Positions 40,984 to 50,597 are shown, counted from the stretch's first letter. The stretch is DNA of 64,000 nucleotides from CAYQQQ01 sp964420125 (GCA_964420125.1 CAYQQQ010000005.1:62001-126000), one strand, 5' to 3'. Program-made: numbers and translations. The notes: generated from the letters alone by a model not told the origin.

Positions 40984-40989
40984 GATACT
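40984..40989 (+). promoter_or_regulatory. -10 hexamer GATACT for dnaE
   Basis: GATACT ends 7 bases before ATG 40997. No ribosome binding site is present, so initiation is probably leaderless. Confidence 0.4.
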
Positions 40990-40996
40990 CGGTCGG

Positions 40997-43900
40997 ATGC
41001 CCGACTCGTTCGTCCACCTGCACCAGCACACCGAGTACTCGATGCTCGACGGGGCGGCCAGGATCGGGGAGGCGGTGGGTGCCGCGGTCGCCGACGGGCA
41101 GCCGGCGATGGGCATCACCGACCACGGCAACATGTACGGGGTGCTGCCCTTCTACAAGGAGTGCCAGCGCCAGGGGATCACGCCGATCATCGGCACCGAG
41201 GCCTACATGGCCTTCGACTCCCGCACCGAGCGACCGCCCCGGCGGGGCCGCATCGACGACTCGGGCGGGGAGGTGGAAGGCGGACGCAAGCTCTACTACC
41301 ACCTCACCCTGCTCGCCGAGACCGACCAGGGCTACAAGAACCTCATCCAGCTGGCCAGCCGCGCCTACCTCGAGGGGTACTACTACAAGCCCCGCATCGA
41401 CTGGGAGACCCTCGAGGCCCACCACGAGGGTGTGATCGCCACCACCGGCTGCCTGGGCGGCCACGTCCTGCAGGCCCTGATGAACCAGGGCTTCGACGCC
41501 GCCCTGGACAAGGCCGGCCGCCTCCAGGAGATCTTCGGGCGCGACCACCTGTTCGTGGAGCTGCAGGACCACGGCATCGAGGACCAGCGCCGCACCAACC
41601 CCCAGCTCATCGAGATCGCCCGGCGGCTCAAGGCGCCGCTGCTGGCCACCAACGACAGCCACTACGTCCGCCGGGAGGATGCCGTGGCCCACGACGCCCT
41701 CCTGTGCGTGCAGACGGGCTCGCTGATGAGCGATCCCGACCGCTTCAAGTTCCACGGCGACCACCACTACCTGAAGAGCGCGGCGGAGATGCGCCAGCTG
41801 TTCGCAGAGGTCTCCTCGGCCTGCGACAACTCCCTGTGGATCGCGGAGCGATGCAAGGTGGCGATCGAGTTCGGCAAGCCGCAGCTCCCCGACTTCCCCC
41901 TCCCGGAGGGCTTCTCCACCGATGCCGAGTACCTCGAGCACCTGTGCTTCGAGGGCGCCCGCAGCCGTTGGGGCCAGTCGCTCTCCGACGAGGTGGTGGA
42001 GCGGTTGGCCTACGAGCTGAAGGTCATCGCCGACATGGGCTTCAGCTCCTACTTCCTGATCGTGTGGGACCTGATCCGCCACGCTCGTGACGCCGGCATC
42101 CGGGTCGGCCCGGGCAGGGGCTCCGCCGCCGGGTGCGCGGTCGCCTACTGCCTGCGCATCACCGACCTCGACCCCATCCGCTACGACCTGCTCTTCGAGC
42201 GGTTCCTCAACCCCAGCCGCATCTCCATGCCCGACATCGACATGGACTTCGACTCCCGCTACCGCGACGAGATGATCCGCTACGCGGCCGAGCGCTACGG
42301 CCGCGACCACGTCGCCCAGATCGTCACCTTCTCCACCATCAAGGCCCGTGCCGCCGTGCGCGACGCGGCGCGCGTGCTGGGTCAGCCCTATGCGGTCGGC
42401 GACCGGATCGCCAAGGCCATGCCGCCGCTCATCATGGGTCGGGACACCCCCCTGTGGGCCTGCCTCGAGCGCCACCCGAAGTACGAGGACGGCTACAAGA
42501 TGGCCGCCGAGCTTCGGGAGATGTACGACGCCGACACCGACACGCGCAAGGTGATCACCGTCGCCAAGGGCTTGGAGGGCCTGCGGCGCCAGGACGGCAT
42601 CCACGCCGCCGCGGTCGTGATCACCAAGGAGCCCCTCACCGAGTACCTGCCCATCCAGCGCAAGCCGGAGGCGGGCCAGGCTCCCGAGGACGCCCCCGTG
42701 GTTACCCAGTACGAGATGGGCGGAGTGGAGGAGCTCGGGCTGCTCAAGATGGACTTCCTGGGCCTGCGCAACCTGGACGTCATCACCGACACGCTGGAGC
42801 TGGTGCGCCGCACCAGGGGTGTCGAGGTGGACATCGACGCCGTCCCCCTCGACGACCCGGCCACCTTCGAGCTGCTCCGTCGCGGGGACACGATCGGCGT
42901 GTTCCAGCTCGAGGGCGGGAACATGCGGGCGCTCATCAAGTCCCTCGCCCCGGACTGCTTCGAGGACGTCGCCGCGCTCGTCGCCCTCTACCGGCCGGGG
43001 CCGATGGGCGAGAACATGCACATCGACTACGCCGACCGCAAGAACGGCCGGGCCGAGGTGGAGTACTTCCACCCCGACGCCGAGGAGCTGCTGGGCGACA
43101 CCTACGGCCTGATGATCTTCCAGGAGAGCGTCATGCGCGTGGCCCAGCACTTCGCCGGCTACTCGCTGGCGGAGGCCGACAACCTGCGCAAGGCGTGCGG
43201 CAAGAAGGTCCGCGAGCTGATGGCCAAGGAGCGGGCGAGCTTCGAGTCCGGGGTGGAGCGCACCGGCTACGGCATCGAGCTCGGTCGACGTCTGTTCGAC
43301 ATCATCGAGAAGTTCGCCGACTACGCCTTCAACAAGTCGCACTCCTACGGCTACGGCTACGTCGCCTACCAGACCGCCTACCTCAAGGCGAACCACCCCG
43401 CGGAGTACCTCTCGGCCCTGCTCACCTCCGTGCGCACGAGCCTGGAGAAGGCGGCCGTGTACCTGGCCGAGTGCCGGAACATGGGCATCGAGGTGGTGGT
43501 GCCCGACGTCAACCGCTCCGCGTCGGACTTCCTCCCCGACCTCTCCGATCCGGACACCTCGCGCATCGTGTTCGGGCTCGCGGCCGTGCGCAACGTCGGC
43601 ACCGGCCTGGTGGAGCACATCGTGGCCGAGCGCGAGTCCGGTGGACCGTTCCACGACTTCCACGACTTCTGCCAACGGGTCAACACCACGGTGCTCAACC
43701 GCAAGACGGTGGAGTCGCTGGTGAAGGCGGGCGCCTTCGACTCGTTGGGGCATCCCCGCAAGGGCCTGCTGCAGGTGTTCGACCAGATCGTCGAGTCCAC
43801 CCTCGCCAGGCGCCGGGAGCACGACATGGGGGTGATGTCGCTGTTCGGCGACGCCACCGACGGTCCCGCCTTCGACGAGCGCATCGTCGTGCCGGATGTG

Positions 43901-44524
43901 GAGTTCGACAAGAAGGAGCGCCTGGCCCACGAGAAGGAGATGCTCGGTCTCTACGTGTCGGATCACCCGCTGCTCGGCGCGGAGCGAGCGCTGCAGCGGC
44001 GCACCGACTGCTCCGTCGCCGAGGTGATGGAGGCCGAGGAGGGAGCGCGCCGCACCGTCGGCGGCGTGGTGACCGCCCTGCAGAAGAAGTGGACCAAGCG
44101 CGGCGACCTGATGGCCGTGTTCACCCTCGAGGACCTCCAGGGCTCGATCGAGGTGATGGTGTTCCCCAAGACGATGGCGGCGATCGGCCACCTGCTGGCC
44201 GACGACGCCGTCGTGCTGCTGAGCGCCCGCGTCGACGCCCGCGACGACACGCCGAAGCTCATCGCCACCGACATCGAGCTGTTCGAGCCCATGGCCGACG
44301 GCGCTCCGCCGCTCCGCCTGCAGGTGAGCCCGGCCCGCCTCACCGATGTGGTCATCGAGCGCCTGAAGTCGCTGCTGAGCGAGCACCCGGGTCAGAGCGA
44401 GGTGTTCGTGCACCTCGGCCGACAGCAGGTGCTGCGCCTGAGCGACGACTACCTCGTCGACCTCGGCGGAGGACTGGCGGCCGAGCTGCGCGTGCTGCTG
44501 GGCATGGACGCGGTGATCCTCTGA
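40997..44524 (+). CDS. dnaE: DNA polymerase III alpha subunit (DnaE)
   Basis: This is the replicative DNA polymerase subunit, 1175 aa. It starts with a PHP domain (FVHLHQHTEYSMLDGAARI, later GITDHGNMYG). The C-family polymerase core has GPGRGSAAGCAVAYCL, MPDIDMDFDSRYRDEMI with catalytic aspartates, and a later GVFQLEGGNMRALIK region. A helix-hairpin-helix and OB-fold region follow in the last third (GVVTALQKKWTKRGDLMAVFTLEDL). This is the essential DnaE1 type; no imuA/imuB or dinP neighbours suggest the error-prone DnaE2. The region before the next gene (63 bp) has no clear terminator. Confidence 0.96.
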   Translation: MPDSFVHLHQHTEYSMLDGAARIGEAVGAAVADGQPAMGITDHGNMYGVLPFYKECQRQGITPIIGTEAYMAFDSRTERPPRRGRIDDSGGEVEGGRKLYYHLTLLAETDQGYKNLIQLASRAYLEGYYYKPRIDWETLEAHHEGVIATTGCLGGHVLQALMNQGFDAALDKAGRLQEIFGRDHLFVELQDHGIEDQRRTNPQLIEIARRLKAPLLATNDSHYVRREDAVAHDALLCVQTGSLMSDPDRFKFHGDHHYLKSAAEMRQLFAEVSSACDNSLWIAERCKVAIEFGKPQLPDFPLPEGFSTDAEYLEHLCFEGARSRWGQSLSDEVVERLAYELKVIADMGFSSYFLIVWDLIRHARDAGIRVGPGRGSAAGCAVAYCLRITDLDPIRYDLLFERFLNPSRISMPDIDMDFDSRYRDEMIRYAAERYGRDHVAQIVTFSTIKARAAVRDAARVLGQPYAVGDRIAKAMPPLIMGRDTPLWACLERHPKYEDGYKMAAELREMYDADTDTRKVITVAKGLEGLRRQDGIHAAAVVITKEPLTEYLPIQRKPEAGQAPEDAPVVTQYEMGGVEELGLLKMDFLGLRNLDVITDTLELVRRTRGVEVDIDAVPLDDPATFELLRRGDTIGVFQLEGGNMRALIKSLAPDCFEDVAALVALYRPGPMGENMHIDYADRKNGRAEVEYFHPDAEELLGDTYGLMIFQESVMRVAQHFAGYSLAEADNLRKACGKKVRELMAKERASFESGVERTGYGIELGRRLFDIIEKFADYAFNKSHSYGYGYVAYQTAYLKANHPAEYLSALLTSVRTSLEKAAVYLAECRNMGIEVVVPDVNRSASDFLPDLSDPDTSRIVFGLAAVRNVGTGLVEHIVAERESGGPFHDFHDFCQRVNTTVLNRKTVESLVKAGAFDSLGHPRKGLLQVFDQIVESTLARRREHDMGVMSLFGDATDGPAFDERIVVPDVEFDKKERLAHEKEMLGLYVSDHPLLGAERALQRRTDCSVAEVMEAEEGARRTVGGVVTALQKKWTKRGDLMAVFTLEDLQGSIEVMVFPKTMAAIGHLLADDAVVLLSARVDARDDTPKLIATDIELFEPMADGAPPLRLQVSPARLTDVVIERLKSLLSEHPGQSEVFVHLGRQQVLRLSDDYLVDLGGGLAAELRVLLGMDAVIL

Positions 44525-44587
44525 GTTGCACCGAGCTTGGTCGCGGAGTGAACTTGTAGGTACGTGTCAACGTCAACGGGGAGCACT

Positions 44588-45256
44588 ATGGCGCTGGACG
44601 TCACCACGAAGGACTGCACCGCTCTGAGCGACGCGGAGCTTGCGGAGATGGCGGATCTGTGCGCGGAGGGCCTGGTGGCCCACGAGATCGGCACGCTGTC
44701 GAAGCAGGCCGAGGAGTGGGTGCTGGTCACCCAGGCGCGCGAGGGGGCGTTGCTGCGGGGCTTCTCCTTCTCCACCCTGGAGCGCATCGGCGGCACGCCC
44801 TGCGTGCTGGTGGGCATGGCCGAGGTGAAGCGCACCTCCCGGCGCGACGCCGTGCTGCGCGCCATCGTGGCCGACAACTTCCGCCGGGCGCTGATGGCCT
44901 TCCCCGACGAGGACGTGCTCATGGGGTGCCGCTTCTGCAGCGCCAGCGGCTTCGAGGCCTACCGTCAGCTCACCGACATCGTGCCCCGGCCCGGGTACCG
45001 GGCCAGCGGGGAGGAGCGGGCGTGGGGCCGCCGCCTGGCCAAGCGGTTCGGCATCGACATCGGGGCCTACGACGACAAGACCTTCGCCATCGCCGGCGAG
45101 GGCAACCTGCCGCTGGTGTTCGACCACGAGTCGACCAAGCCCTCCGACCTCGATCCGGACGTGGTCGGGCTGTTCCGTGGGCTGGAGCCGGGCCGCGGCG
45201 ACTGCCTGGTGGCCTTCGGCTGGGTCATGGCCGAAGAGCTCGTCAAGTACGGCTGA
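44588..45256 (+). CDS. hypothetical protein, possibly acyltransferase-like fold
   Basis: This 222-aa protein is not one I can assign. It is cytoplasmic, with no signal or membrane helix. Segments such as GFSFSTLERIGGTPCVLVGMAEVKRTSRRDAVLRAIVADNFRRALMAFP give a strand-strand-helix layout that could be an acetyltransferase-like fold, with SGFEAYRQLTDIVPRPG following. GCRFCSASGFEAY contains a CxxC-like pair. It has a GGGGAG ribosome binding site 5 bases before the ATG. The preceding GTCAACGTCAACG direct repeat is a curiosity. The next gene begins just 2 bp after its stop. Confidence 0.5.
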   Translation: MALDVTTKDCTALSDAELAEMADLCAEGLVAHEIGTLSKQAEEWVLVTQAREGALLRGFSFSTLERIGGTPCVLVGMAEVKRTSRRDAVLRAIVADNFRRALMAFPDEDVLMGCRFCSASGFEAYRQLTDIVPRPGYRASGEERAWGRRLAKRFGIDIGAYDDKTFAIAGEGNLPLVFDHESTKPSDLDPDVVGLFRGLEPGRGDCLVAFGWVMAEELVKYG

Positions 45257-45258
45257 GC

Positions 45259-45912
45259 GTGGTCGTCGCCGGGCCCGCCTTCTCCGCGGTGCTGGCATCC
45301 CGTCGCATGTGCCGTGACTTCCGGGAGGACCCGCTCCCTGCCGGCGTCCTCGACGGCGTCCTCGACGCGGCGTTCCGAGGACCCGCGGCGGGCAACACCG
45401 ACGGACTCGAGCTCCTCGTGCTGGAGGGAGGCCGTACCGCCGACTACTGGGAGCTCACCCTTCCTGCCCCGCAGCGGGAGGGGTTCCCGTGGCCGGGGCT
45501 CCTGCGCGCCCCGGTGCTGGTCCTCCCCTACGTCGACCCGGAGGCGTACCTCGAGCGCTACTCGCGCAGGGACAAGGCCGGCTCCGGCCTGTCGTCATCG
45601 ACGGAGGACTGGCCGGTGCCGTACTGGTTCGTCGACGGCGGCGCGGCGGTGATGGCCGTGCTGCTGGCCGCCGAGGCGGAGGGCCTGGGTGCGCTCTTCT
45701 TCGGCCAGTTCTCCTACGAGCCGGCCTTGCGGGACCGGTTCGGGGTGCCGTCGCGGCTGCGGGCGCTGGGCACGGTGGCCGTGGGTTGGCCGGCTCCCGG
45801 GGGCCGGCGGCCGTCCGCCTCGGCGGTCGCGGGGCGTCCGTCGTCGTACGGGAGGGTCCACCGGGACCGCTTCGGGGGGGTGGACGTGTCGAGACAGGTG
45901 TCACGGCGGTAG
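45259..45912 (+). CDS. nitroreductase family protein
   Basis: This 217-aa FMN-dependent oxidoreductase-like protein begins AFSAVLASRRMCRDFREDPLPAGVLDGVLDAAFRGPAAGNTDGLEL, the nitroreductase N-terminal pattern with FMN-binding SRR. It then has VDGGAAVMAVLLAAEAEGLGALFFGQF, and the C terminus VPSRLRALGTVAVGWPAPG. Such proteins reduce nitro or quinone-like compounds using NAD(P)H. The GTG start is 2 bp after the previous gene's stop. The TAG stop is part of the following gene's -10-like TAGGGT. Confidence 0.8.
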   Translation: MVVAGPAFSAVLASRRMCRDFREDPLPAGVLDGVLDAAFRGPAAGNTDGLELLVLEGGRTADYWELTLPAPQREGFPWPGLLRAPVLVLPYVDPEAYLERYSRRDKAGSGLSSSTEDWPVPYWFVDGGAAVMAVLLAAEAEGLGALFFGQFSYEPALRDRFGVPSRLRALGTVAVGWPAPGGRRPSASAVAGRPSSYGRVHRDRFGGVDVSRQVSRR

Positions 45913-45915
45913 GGT
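45910..45915 (+). promoter_or_regulatory. -10-like TAGGGT overlapping the nitroreductase stop
   Basis: TAGGGT begins with the TAG stop codon and lies 58 bases upstream of the transporter ATG. This would give a leader, unlike the leaderless cases. It is the third example of a stop codon within a -10-like hexamer. Confidence 0.25.
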
Positions 45916-45973
45916 CTGGCCGCTCGTCGAGGGGACGGGCGTACCACGAGATGATCTGGAGATCCCTGCGGTG

Positions 45974-48589
45974 ATGCAACGATTCTGGTCCTGGCTGGCG
46001 GTCAACCTGGCCCGCCATGCCGGCATGGTGACCCTCATCGGTCTGGTGTTCACGGTGGTGCTGGGGCTCGGCATCACCCGGATCGAGTTCGCCACCGGCC
46101 AGGACAGCTACCTGAACAAGGGCAGCGAGGTCTACGACGACAACATCGAGTACCAGGAGCTCTTCGGCGGCAACGCCCTGCTCACCGCCATCTCCATGGA
46201 CGACGGCCACACCGTCGACGAGCTGTTCACCGAGGCGGGTGTGGCCGACATGGAGCGGGTCGCCGCCGAGGTGCGCGACGTCCCCCACGTCATGAACGCC
46301 ATCAGCCCGGTGACGGCGCTGGAGTTCTCCTCTCGCCTGGTGCAGGCCCCCGAGGGCGGCACCGTGTTCGACGCCATCGGCACCAAGGCCCTCACGGAGG
46401 CCCAGGCGCAGGCCGAGGAGCGCGGCGACACGGCCTCGGTGAAGGCCCGCGCCGCCGATCTGGCCGTCACCTCCACCCGACTGCTGTCGATCCCCGCCGA
46501 CCGCCAGAGCCTCACCGATCCCGACTACGTGCAGTTCCTGCTCTACGACAACTCGATCTGCGACACCACCCGGGCTCCAGAGGCCGACGAGGTGGGCAAC
46601 TGCCCGAACACGACCGACCCGGCCGGCGGGCCGCAGGTCGGCATCGGCACCAAGCAGATCCGCAAGGCGCTGGTGCCGTTCTTCCCCGACCCCGAGCACG
46701 CGGTGGTCGTCACCCGCTACGAGGGCAACCTGGACATCAAGACCGAGGGGGAGTCCGCGGTCGCCGGTGCGAAGGTGCTGGACACGCTCGACGTCCCCGA
46801 CGCCACGACCGTCACCGCCGGCGCATCGTTGCTGCTCAAGGAGATCAACGACTACCTCACCGGTGGGATGCTCACCCTGGGCGGCATCGCCGTGGCGGTG
46901 ATGGTCGTGATCCTCATGCTGTTCTTCCACGTGCGGTGGCGCCTGCTCCCCCTGGCCGTCGTGCTCGTGGGGATCGTGTGGGCCTTCGGCCTGGCCGGGT
47001 TCCTGGGCATCCCCCTGACCGTGGTCACCATCGCCGGGTTGCCGGTGATGCTGGGCATCGGGATCGACTACGCCATCCAGATGCACAGCCGCATCGAGGA
47101 GGAGGTCGTCATCGACCGGGCGGCCCATCCCATCCAGGAGGCGGCCCGCGGCCTGGGGCCGGGTCTGCTGGTGGTGACCTTCGACGCGGTGTTCGCCTTC
47201 CTGGCCATCCAGCTCTCGAGGGTGCCGATGATCCGGGAGTTCGGTTGGCTGCTCACGGTGGGCATCGTGATGATCTGCATCAGCTCGATCATCAACCCCC
47301 TCGCCATCCTGGGGATCCGGGAGTACAAGAGCCCCACGACGGGACGCGACTTCTCGACGGGGCGGATGGGCCGTCTGGTCGTGTGGTTGGGGAGTGCACC
47401 TGCCGCGACGGCGGTGTGGCTGGCCCTCGTGGCGGTGGTCGTGTTCGCGGTGGGGAGCTATCTGGAGCCCCGCCAGGAGCTGGAGACCGACCCGATCAAG
47501 TGGCTGAACCCCAACTCGGCGACGGTGCAGAGCATCGACCGGGTCGACTCGGAGATCGGTGGCTCCTCCGAGCTCGGCGTGTACGTGCAGTCCGAGGACA
47601 GCTCCGAGCTGCTCGAGAACCAGGTCGCGGTCGACTGGGCCAGCACCCTGGTGTCGGACATGACCGAGGCGCACCCGGATGCCCTGGTCTACGGCTCGAG
47701 CATCGTGAGCACGGTGACCGACCTGACCTACGTCGAGGGAGCTGCGGTGGAGACGCCCAGGGCCCCCACGGTGCAGGAGGCGTGGGACGTCGCGCCCGAG
47801 GACATCCAGGTCACGACCATGGCCAAGGACGGCGCGGCCATGAACCTGGTGTTCTTCACCGGGCCGGTCTCGCTGGAGGATCGTGCCGTCGTGGTGGACG
47901 ACATCGAGGGGGTTCCCGTCCCCGACGGCCTCACTGCCACCCCGTCTGGCCTGGCCGTCGTCGGCGTGGGGTTGCTGGAGAACCTCGAGGCCAACCTGGT
48001 GCAGCTCACGTGGTTGGCAGCGGGACTGGTGTTCCTCTTCCTCTGGGTGCGGTTGCGCAGCTTCACCCGGGCGATCCTGTCGATGGTGCCGGTGCTCATC
48101 TCCTCGGGTGTGGCCACGATCGTCATCTGGGCACTGGGCATCCAGCTCTCCCCGATGACGGCGGTGGGCGGTCCGCTGGTGGTCGCCACCTGCACCGAGT
48201 TCACCTCGCTGATCGTGCTGCGCTACATCGAGGAGCGTCGTCGTGGCCTCGAACCGCGCGAGGCGATCGACGTGACGGCGTCGCGGACCGGCAGGGCGTT
48301 CATCGTGTCCGCCATGACGGCCATCTCCGGCGTGGCGGTCATCGCCTTCTCGTCGCTGCCGCTGCTGCGCAACTTCGGCATCTTCGTGGCGCTGAAGATC
48401 GCCATCGCCCTGCTGGCGGCGCTGGTGGTGCTGCCACCGCTGATCGTGTGGGCCGACAAGCGCAACTGGGTGTCACGGGGGATGGTCGAGCACGAGGACC
48501 AGCCCTACATCGAGGTGCCCCGCTCCGAGGCCGAGGCCAGGGCGCTGGCCAAGCTGGAGGCGTCCCGCAGCGGCGCCTCGCAGACGTAG
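45974..48589 (+). CDS. RND-superfamily transporter of the HAE3/MMPL type
   Basis: This 871-aa transporter has two repeats. Each holds one N-terminal membrane helix (about residues 19-40 and about 470-495), a large extracytoplasmic loop and five membrane helices. The five-helix blocks contain GIGIDYAIQMHSRIEEE (about 365-381) and VVATCTEFTSLIVLRYIEERRRG, the proton-relay region with acidic residues. MMPL/HAE3 proteins move lipids, hopanoids or other hydrophobic molecules using the proton gradient. The substrate is unknown; no lipid genes lie adjacent. The C-terminal coding end overlaps the convergent YyaL gene by 85 bp. Confidence 0.83.
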   Translation: MQRFWSWLAVNLARHAGMVTLIGLVFTVVLGLGITRIEFATGQDSYLNKGSEVYDDNIEYQELFGGNALLTAISMDDGHTVDELFTEAGVADMERVAAEVRDVPHVMNAISPVTALEFSSRLVQAPEGGTVFDAIGTKALTEAQAQAEERGDTASVKARAADLAVTSTRLLSIPADRQSLTDPDYVQFLLYDNSICDTTRAPEADEVGNCPNTTDPAGGPQVGIGTKQIRKALVPFFPDPEHAVVVTRYEGNLDIKTEGESAVAGAKVLDTLDVPDATTVTAGASLLLKEINDYLTGGMLTLGGIAVAVMVVILMLFFHVRWRLLPLAVVLVGIVWAFGLAGFLGIPLTVVTIAGLPVMLGIGIDYAIQMHSRIEEEVVIDRAAHPIQEAARGLGPGLLVVTFDAVFAFLAIQLSRVPMIREFGWLLTVGIVMICISSIINPLAILGIREYKSPTTGRDFSTGRMGRLVVWLGSAPAATAVWLALVAVVVFAVGSYLEPRQELETDPIKWLNPNSATVQSIDRVDSEIGGSSELGVYVQSEDSSELLENQVAVDWASTLVSDMTEAHPDALVYGSSIVSTVTDLTYVEGAAVETPRAPTVQEAWDVAPEDIQVTTMAKDGAAMNLVFFTGPVSLEDRAVVVDDIEGVPVPDGLTATPSGLAVVGVGLLENLEANLVQLTWLAAGLVFLFLWVRLRSFTRAILSMVPVLISSGVATIVIWALGIQLSPMTAVGGPLVVATCTEFTSLIVLRYIEERRRGLEPREAIDVTASRTGRAFIVSAMTAISGVAVIAFSSLPLLRNFGIFVALKIAIALLAALVVLPPLIVWADKRNWVSRGMVEHEDQPYIEVPRSEAEARALAKLEASRSGASQT

Positions 48590-50568
48590 CCCCGGCACAC
48601 GTAGGCGCGTCCGTCGTCGCCCTCCTCGTCGCGCCCCTCCCAGAGCGGACCGTCGGCCGGTTCACCCCAGGCCAGGACCACCTCGGGCAGGAAGCGCCGC
48701 TGGACCGTCGACACGAGGTCGGGCCGGTCGCCGGTGATCACCACCTCGGTGGGGCCCACCGCATCGAGGTGGACGGCGGCCAGGAGCTGGCCGAAGGCCA
48801 CCGGTGCCCGGCCGGCAACGGGGCCGAGGGCGTCGAGGATGCTGCGGGCTTGGTCGCCCCAGCGGGCGTCCCCGGTGAGCGCCTCCAGCTGCAGCAGCAC
48901 CAGCGCCGCGCTGCCGCTCGCCGAGGGGGTCGCGCCGTCGGTCGTCTCCCGGGGGCGCACGAGGAGGGCCTCGGCATCGGAGCCGGTGGTGAAGATCCCC
49001 CCGCTCGAGTCCCAGAAGAGCCGGAGCAGCTCGTCGGCGGTGGAGACCGCCTCGGCCAGCCATCGCTGCCGACCGGTCGCCTGGTAGAGCGTCAGGAAGG
49101 CCATGGCCAGGGCGGTGTGGTCGGCCCCGTAGGCGAGGTGGCGTGCACCGCCGTGGCGCTGCCACGAGCGCAGCCAGCGCGCAGGACGGCCGTCGTCGGG
49201 CGCCCCGCGCAGGTGGTCGAGGAGGAACTCGGCGGTTCGCTGCGCCTCCGCGACCCACTCGGGTCGATCGAGCAGCATGCCGGCCTCGGCCGCGGCCGCG
49301 ACCCACAGCGCGTTCCACTCGGTGAGCACCTTGTCGTCGAGGCCGGGTCGGGGTCGCTGCGCCCGCGCCGCGGCCAGCACACCCCTGGCGGCCTCGATGC
49401 CGGGTGGCCGCTCCCAGTGGCCCCTGCAGTGGAGCCGGTTGGGGATGCTGCGGCCCTCCAGGTCCCCGCGGTCGGTGATGCCCCACCATCGCAGCGCCTC
49501 CTCCGTCAGCGACCCGAGGCCGGCGGCAGCGAGGGCACCCCCGACCTGCTCGGGGGTGAAGGTGTAGTAGGCGCCCTCCTCGGCGTGCGCGGCAGTCGGG
49601 CTCGGCAGGCTGTCGGCGTCCTCGGCGGAGTACCGCCCGCCCTCGGGATCCGAGAGGGTCCGCAGCACGTAGGCCATCGTCTCCTCCACCACCTGTGCCC
49701 ACCGCCGTTCGCCCGTGGTGGCGTAGGCCCTGGCGTAGAGCCTGGTGAGCAGGGCGTTGTCGTAGAGCATCTTCTCGAAGTGGGGGACGAGCCACCGCTC
49801 GTCGACCGAGTACCGGCAGAAGCCGCCGTCGATCAGGTCGACCATCCCCCCGGAGGCCATCGCGTCCAGGGTGGTGCGCACGACGTCGAGCGCCGCCGGT
49901 GAGCCGGTGCGGCGGTGCTCGGCCAGGAGGTGCTCCAGCGCCAGGGGGTGGGGGAACTTGGGCGCGGGCCCGAACCCTCCCCAACGCGGGTCGTGGGAGC
50001 CCAGCAACGACGCGGTGGCACGCTCCAGCACCTCGGCAGAGGCGGCGTCGCCGGGCTGGCCACGCGGCAGGTCGGCGTCCAGCGCGGCACGGAGCTGCTC
50101 CGCCTGGTCCTCCAGCTCGTCGCGACGCTCGTCCCACGCCTCGTGGACGGCGGCCATCACCTCCCGCAGTCCGGGAGCGCCCTCCCGGGAGGTGGGAGGG
50201 AAGTAGGTTCCGCAGTAGAAGGGTCGGCGATCCGGCGTGAGGAACACGGTCATCGGCCATCCGCCGCGGCCGGTCATGGCCTGGGTGGCCGCCATGTAGA
50301 CGGCATCGACGTCGGGGCGCTCCTCGCGGTCGACCTTCACCGGCACGAACCAGTCGTTCATGACCGCGGCGATCTCCGGGTCCTCGAAGGACTCATGGGC
50401 CATCACGTGGCACCAGTGGCAGCTGGAGTAGCCGACGCTGAGGAGCACGGGCACGTCGCGCCGCTCGGCCTCCCGGAAGGCGTCGTCGCCCCAGGGCTGC
50501 CACTCCACCGGGTTGTCGGCGTGCTGGCGGAGGTAGGGGCTGGTCTCGCCGGCCAAACGGTTGGGCAT
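48505..50568 (-). CDS. YyaL/SSP411-type thioredoxin-domain protein
   Basis: This 687-aa protein has an N-terminal thioredoxin-like domain (DUF255), with PNRLAGETSPYLRQHADNPVEW and the CxxC motif VGYSSCHWCHVMAHESFEDPE. An (alpha/alpha)6-like barrel follows, with GGFGPAPKFPHP, DGGFCRYSVDERWLVPHFEKMLYDNALL and SLPSPT. Homologues in bacteria and animals (SPATA20) have an unknown function, possibly redox or sugar-related. The ATG is preceded by TACGGT at 6 bases. The 3' end is inside the transporter gene. Confidence 0.85.
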   Translation of the reverse strand: MPNRLAGETSPYLRQHADNPVEWQPWGDDAFREAERRDVPVLLSVGYSSCHWCHVMAHESFEDPEIAAVMNDWFVPVKVDREERPDVDAVYMAATQAMTGRGGWPMTVFLTPDRRPFYCGTYFPPTSREGAPGLREVMAAVHEAWDERRDELEDQAEQLRAALDADLPRGQPGDAASAEVLERATASLLGSHDPRWGGFGPAPKFPHPLALEHLLAEHRRTGSPAALDVVRTTLDAMASGGMVDLIDGGFCRYSVDERWLVPHFEKMLYDNALLTRLYARAYATTGERRWAQVVEETMAYVLRTLSDPEGGRYSAEDADSLPSPTAAHAEEGAYYTFTPEQVGGALAAAGLGSLTEEALRWWGITDRGDLEGRSIPNRLHCRGHWERPPGIEAARGVLAAARAQRPRPGLDDKVLTEWNALWVAAAAEAGMLLDRPEWVAEAQRTAEFLLDHLRGAPDDGRPARWLRSWQRHGGARHLAYGADHTALAMAFLTLYQATGRQRWLAEAVSTADELLRLFWDSSGGIFTTGSDAEALLVRPRETTDGATPSASGSAALVLLQLEALTGDARWGDQARSILDALGPVAGRAPVAFGQLLAAVHLDAVGPTEVVITGDRPDLVSTVQRRFLPEVVLAWGEPADGPLWEGRDEEGDDGRAYVCRGYVCEAPLRDASSLASALASASERGTSM

Positions 50569-50574
50569 GGGCGG

Positions 50575-50580
50575 ACCGTA
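50575..50580 (-). promoter_or_regulatory. -10 hexamer TACGGT for the YyaL-type gene
   Basis: On the minus strand TACGGT ends 6 bases before the ATG at 50568. It lies just 5 bp from the divergent plus-strand hexamer TTCACT (50586-50591), so the whole 29-bp intergenic gap is promoter. Confidence 0.45.
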
Positions 50581-50585
50581 CCGGG

Positions 50586-50591
50586 TTCACT
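50586..50591 (+). promoter_or_regulatory. -10 hexamer TTCACT for the flavin-binding protein gene
   Basis: TTCACT ends 6 bases before the ATG at 50598. No ribosome binding site is present, matching the leaderless pattern. Confidence 0.38.
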
Positions 50592-50597
50592 GGGGCC

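Noticed and set aside
39256..41133. 625-aa minus-strand open frame opposite the phosphodiesterase and bpa genes
   Set aside because: Same GC-driven shadow; it crosses two genes with recognisable families and contains no motif of its own.
40970..44413. 1147-aa open frame on the minus strand across dnaE
   Set aside because: Its translation is low-complexity in His/Val/Gly/Glu and it lies exactly opposite dnaE, a clear gene. It is an antisense shadow caused by high GC at third codon positions.
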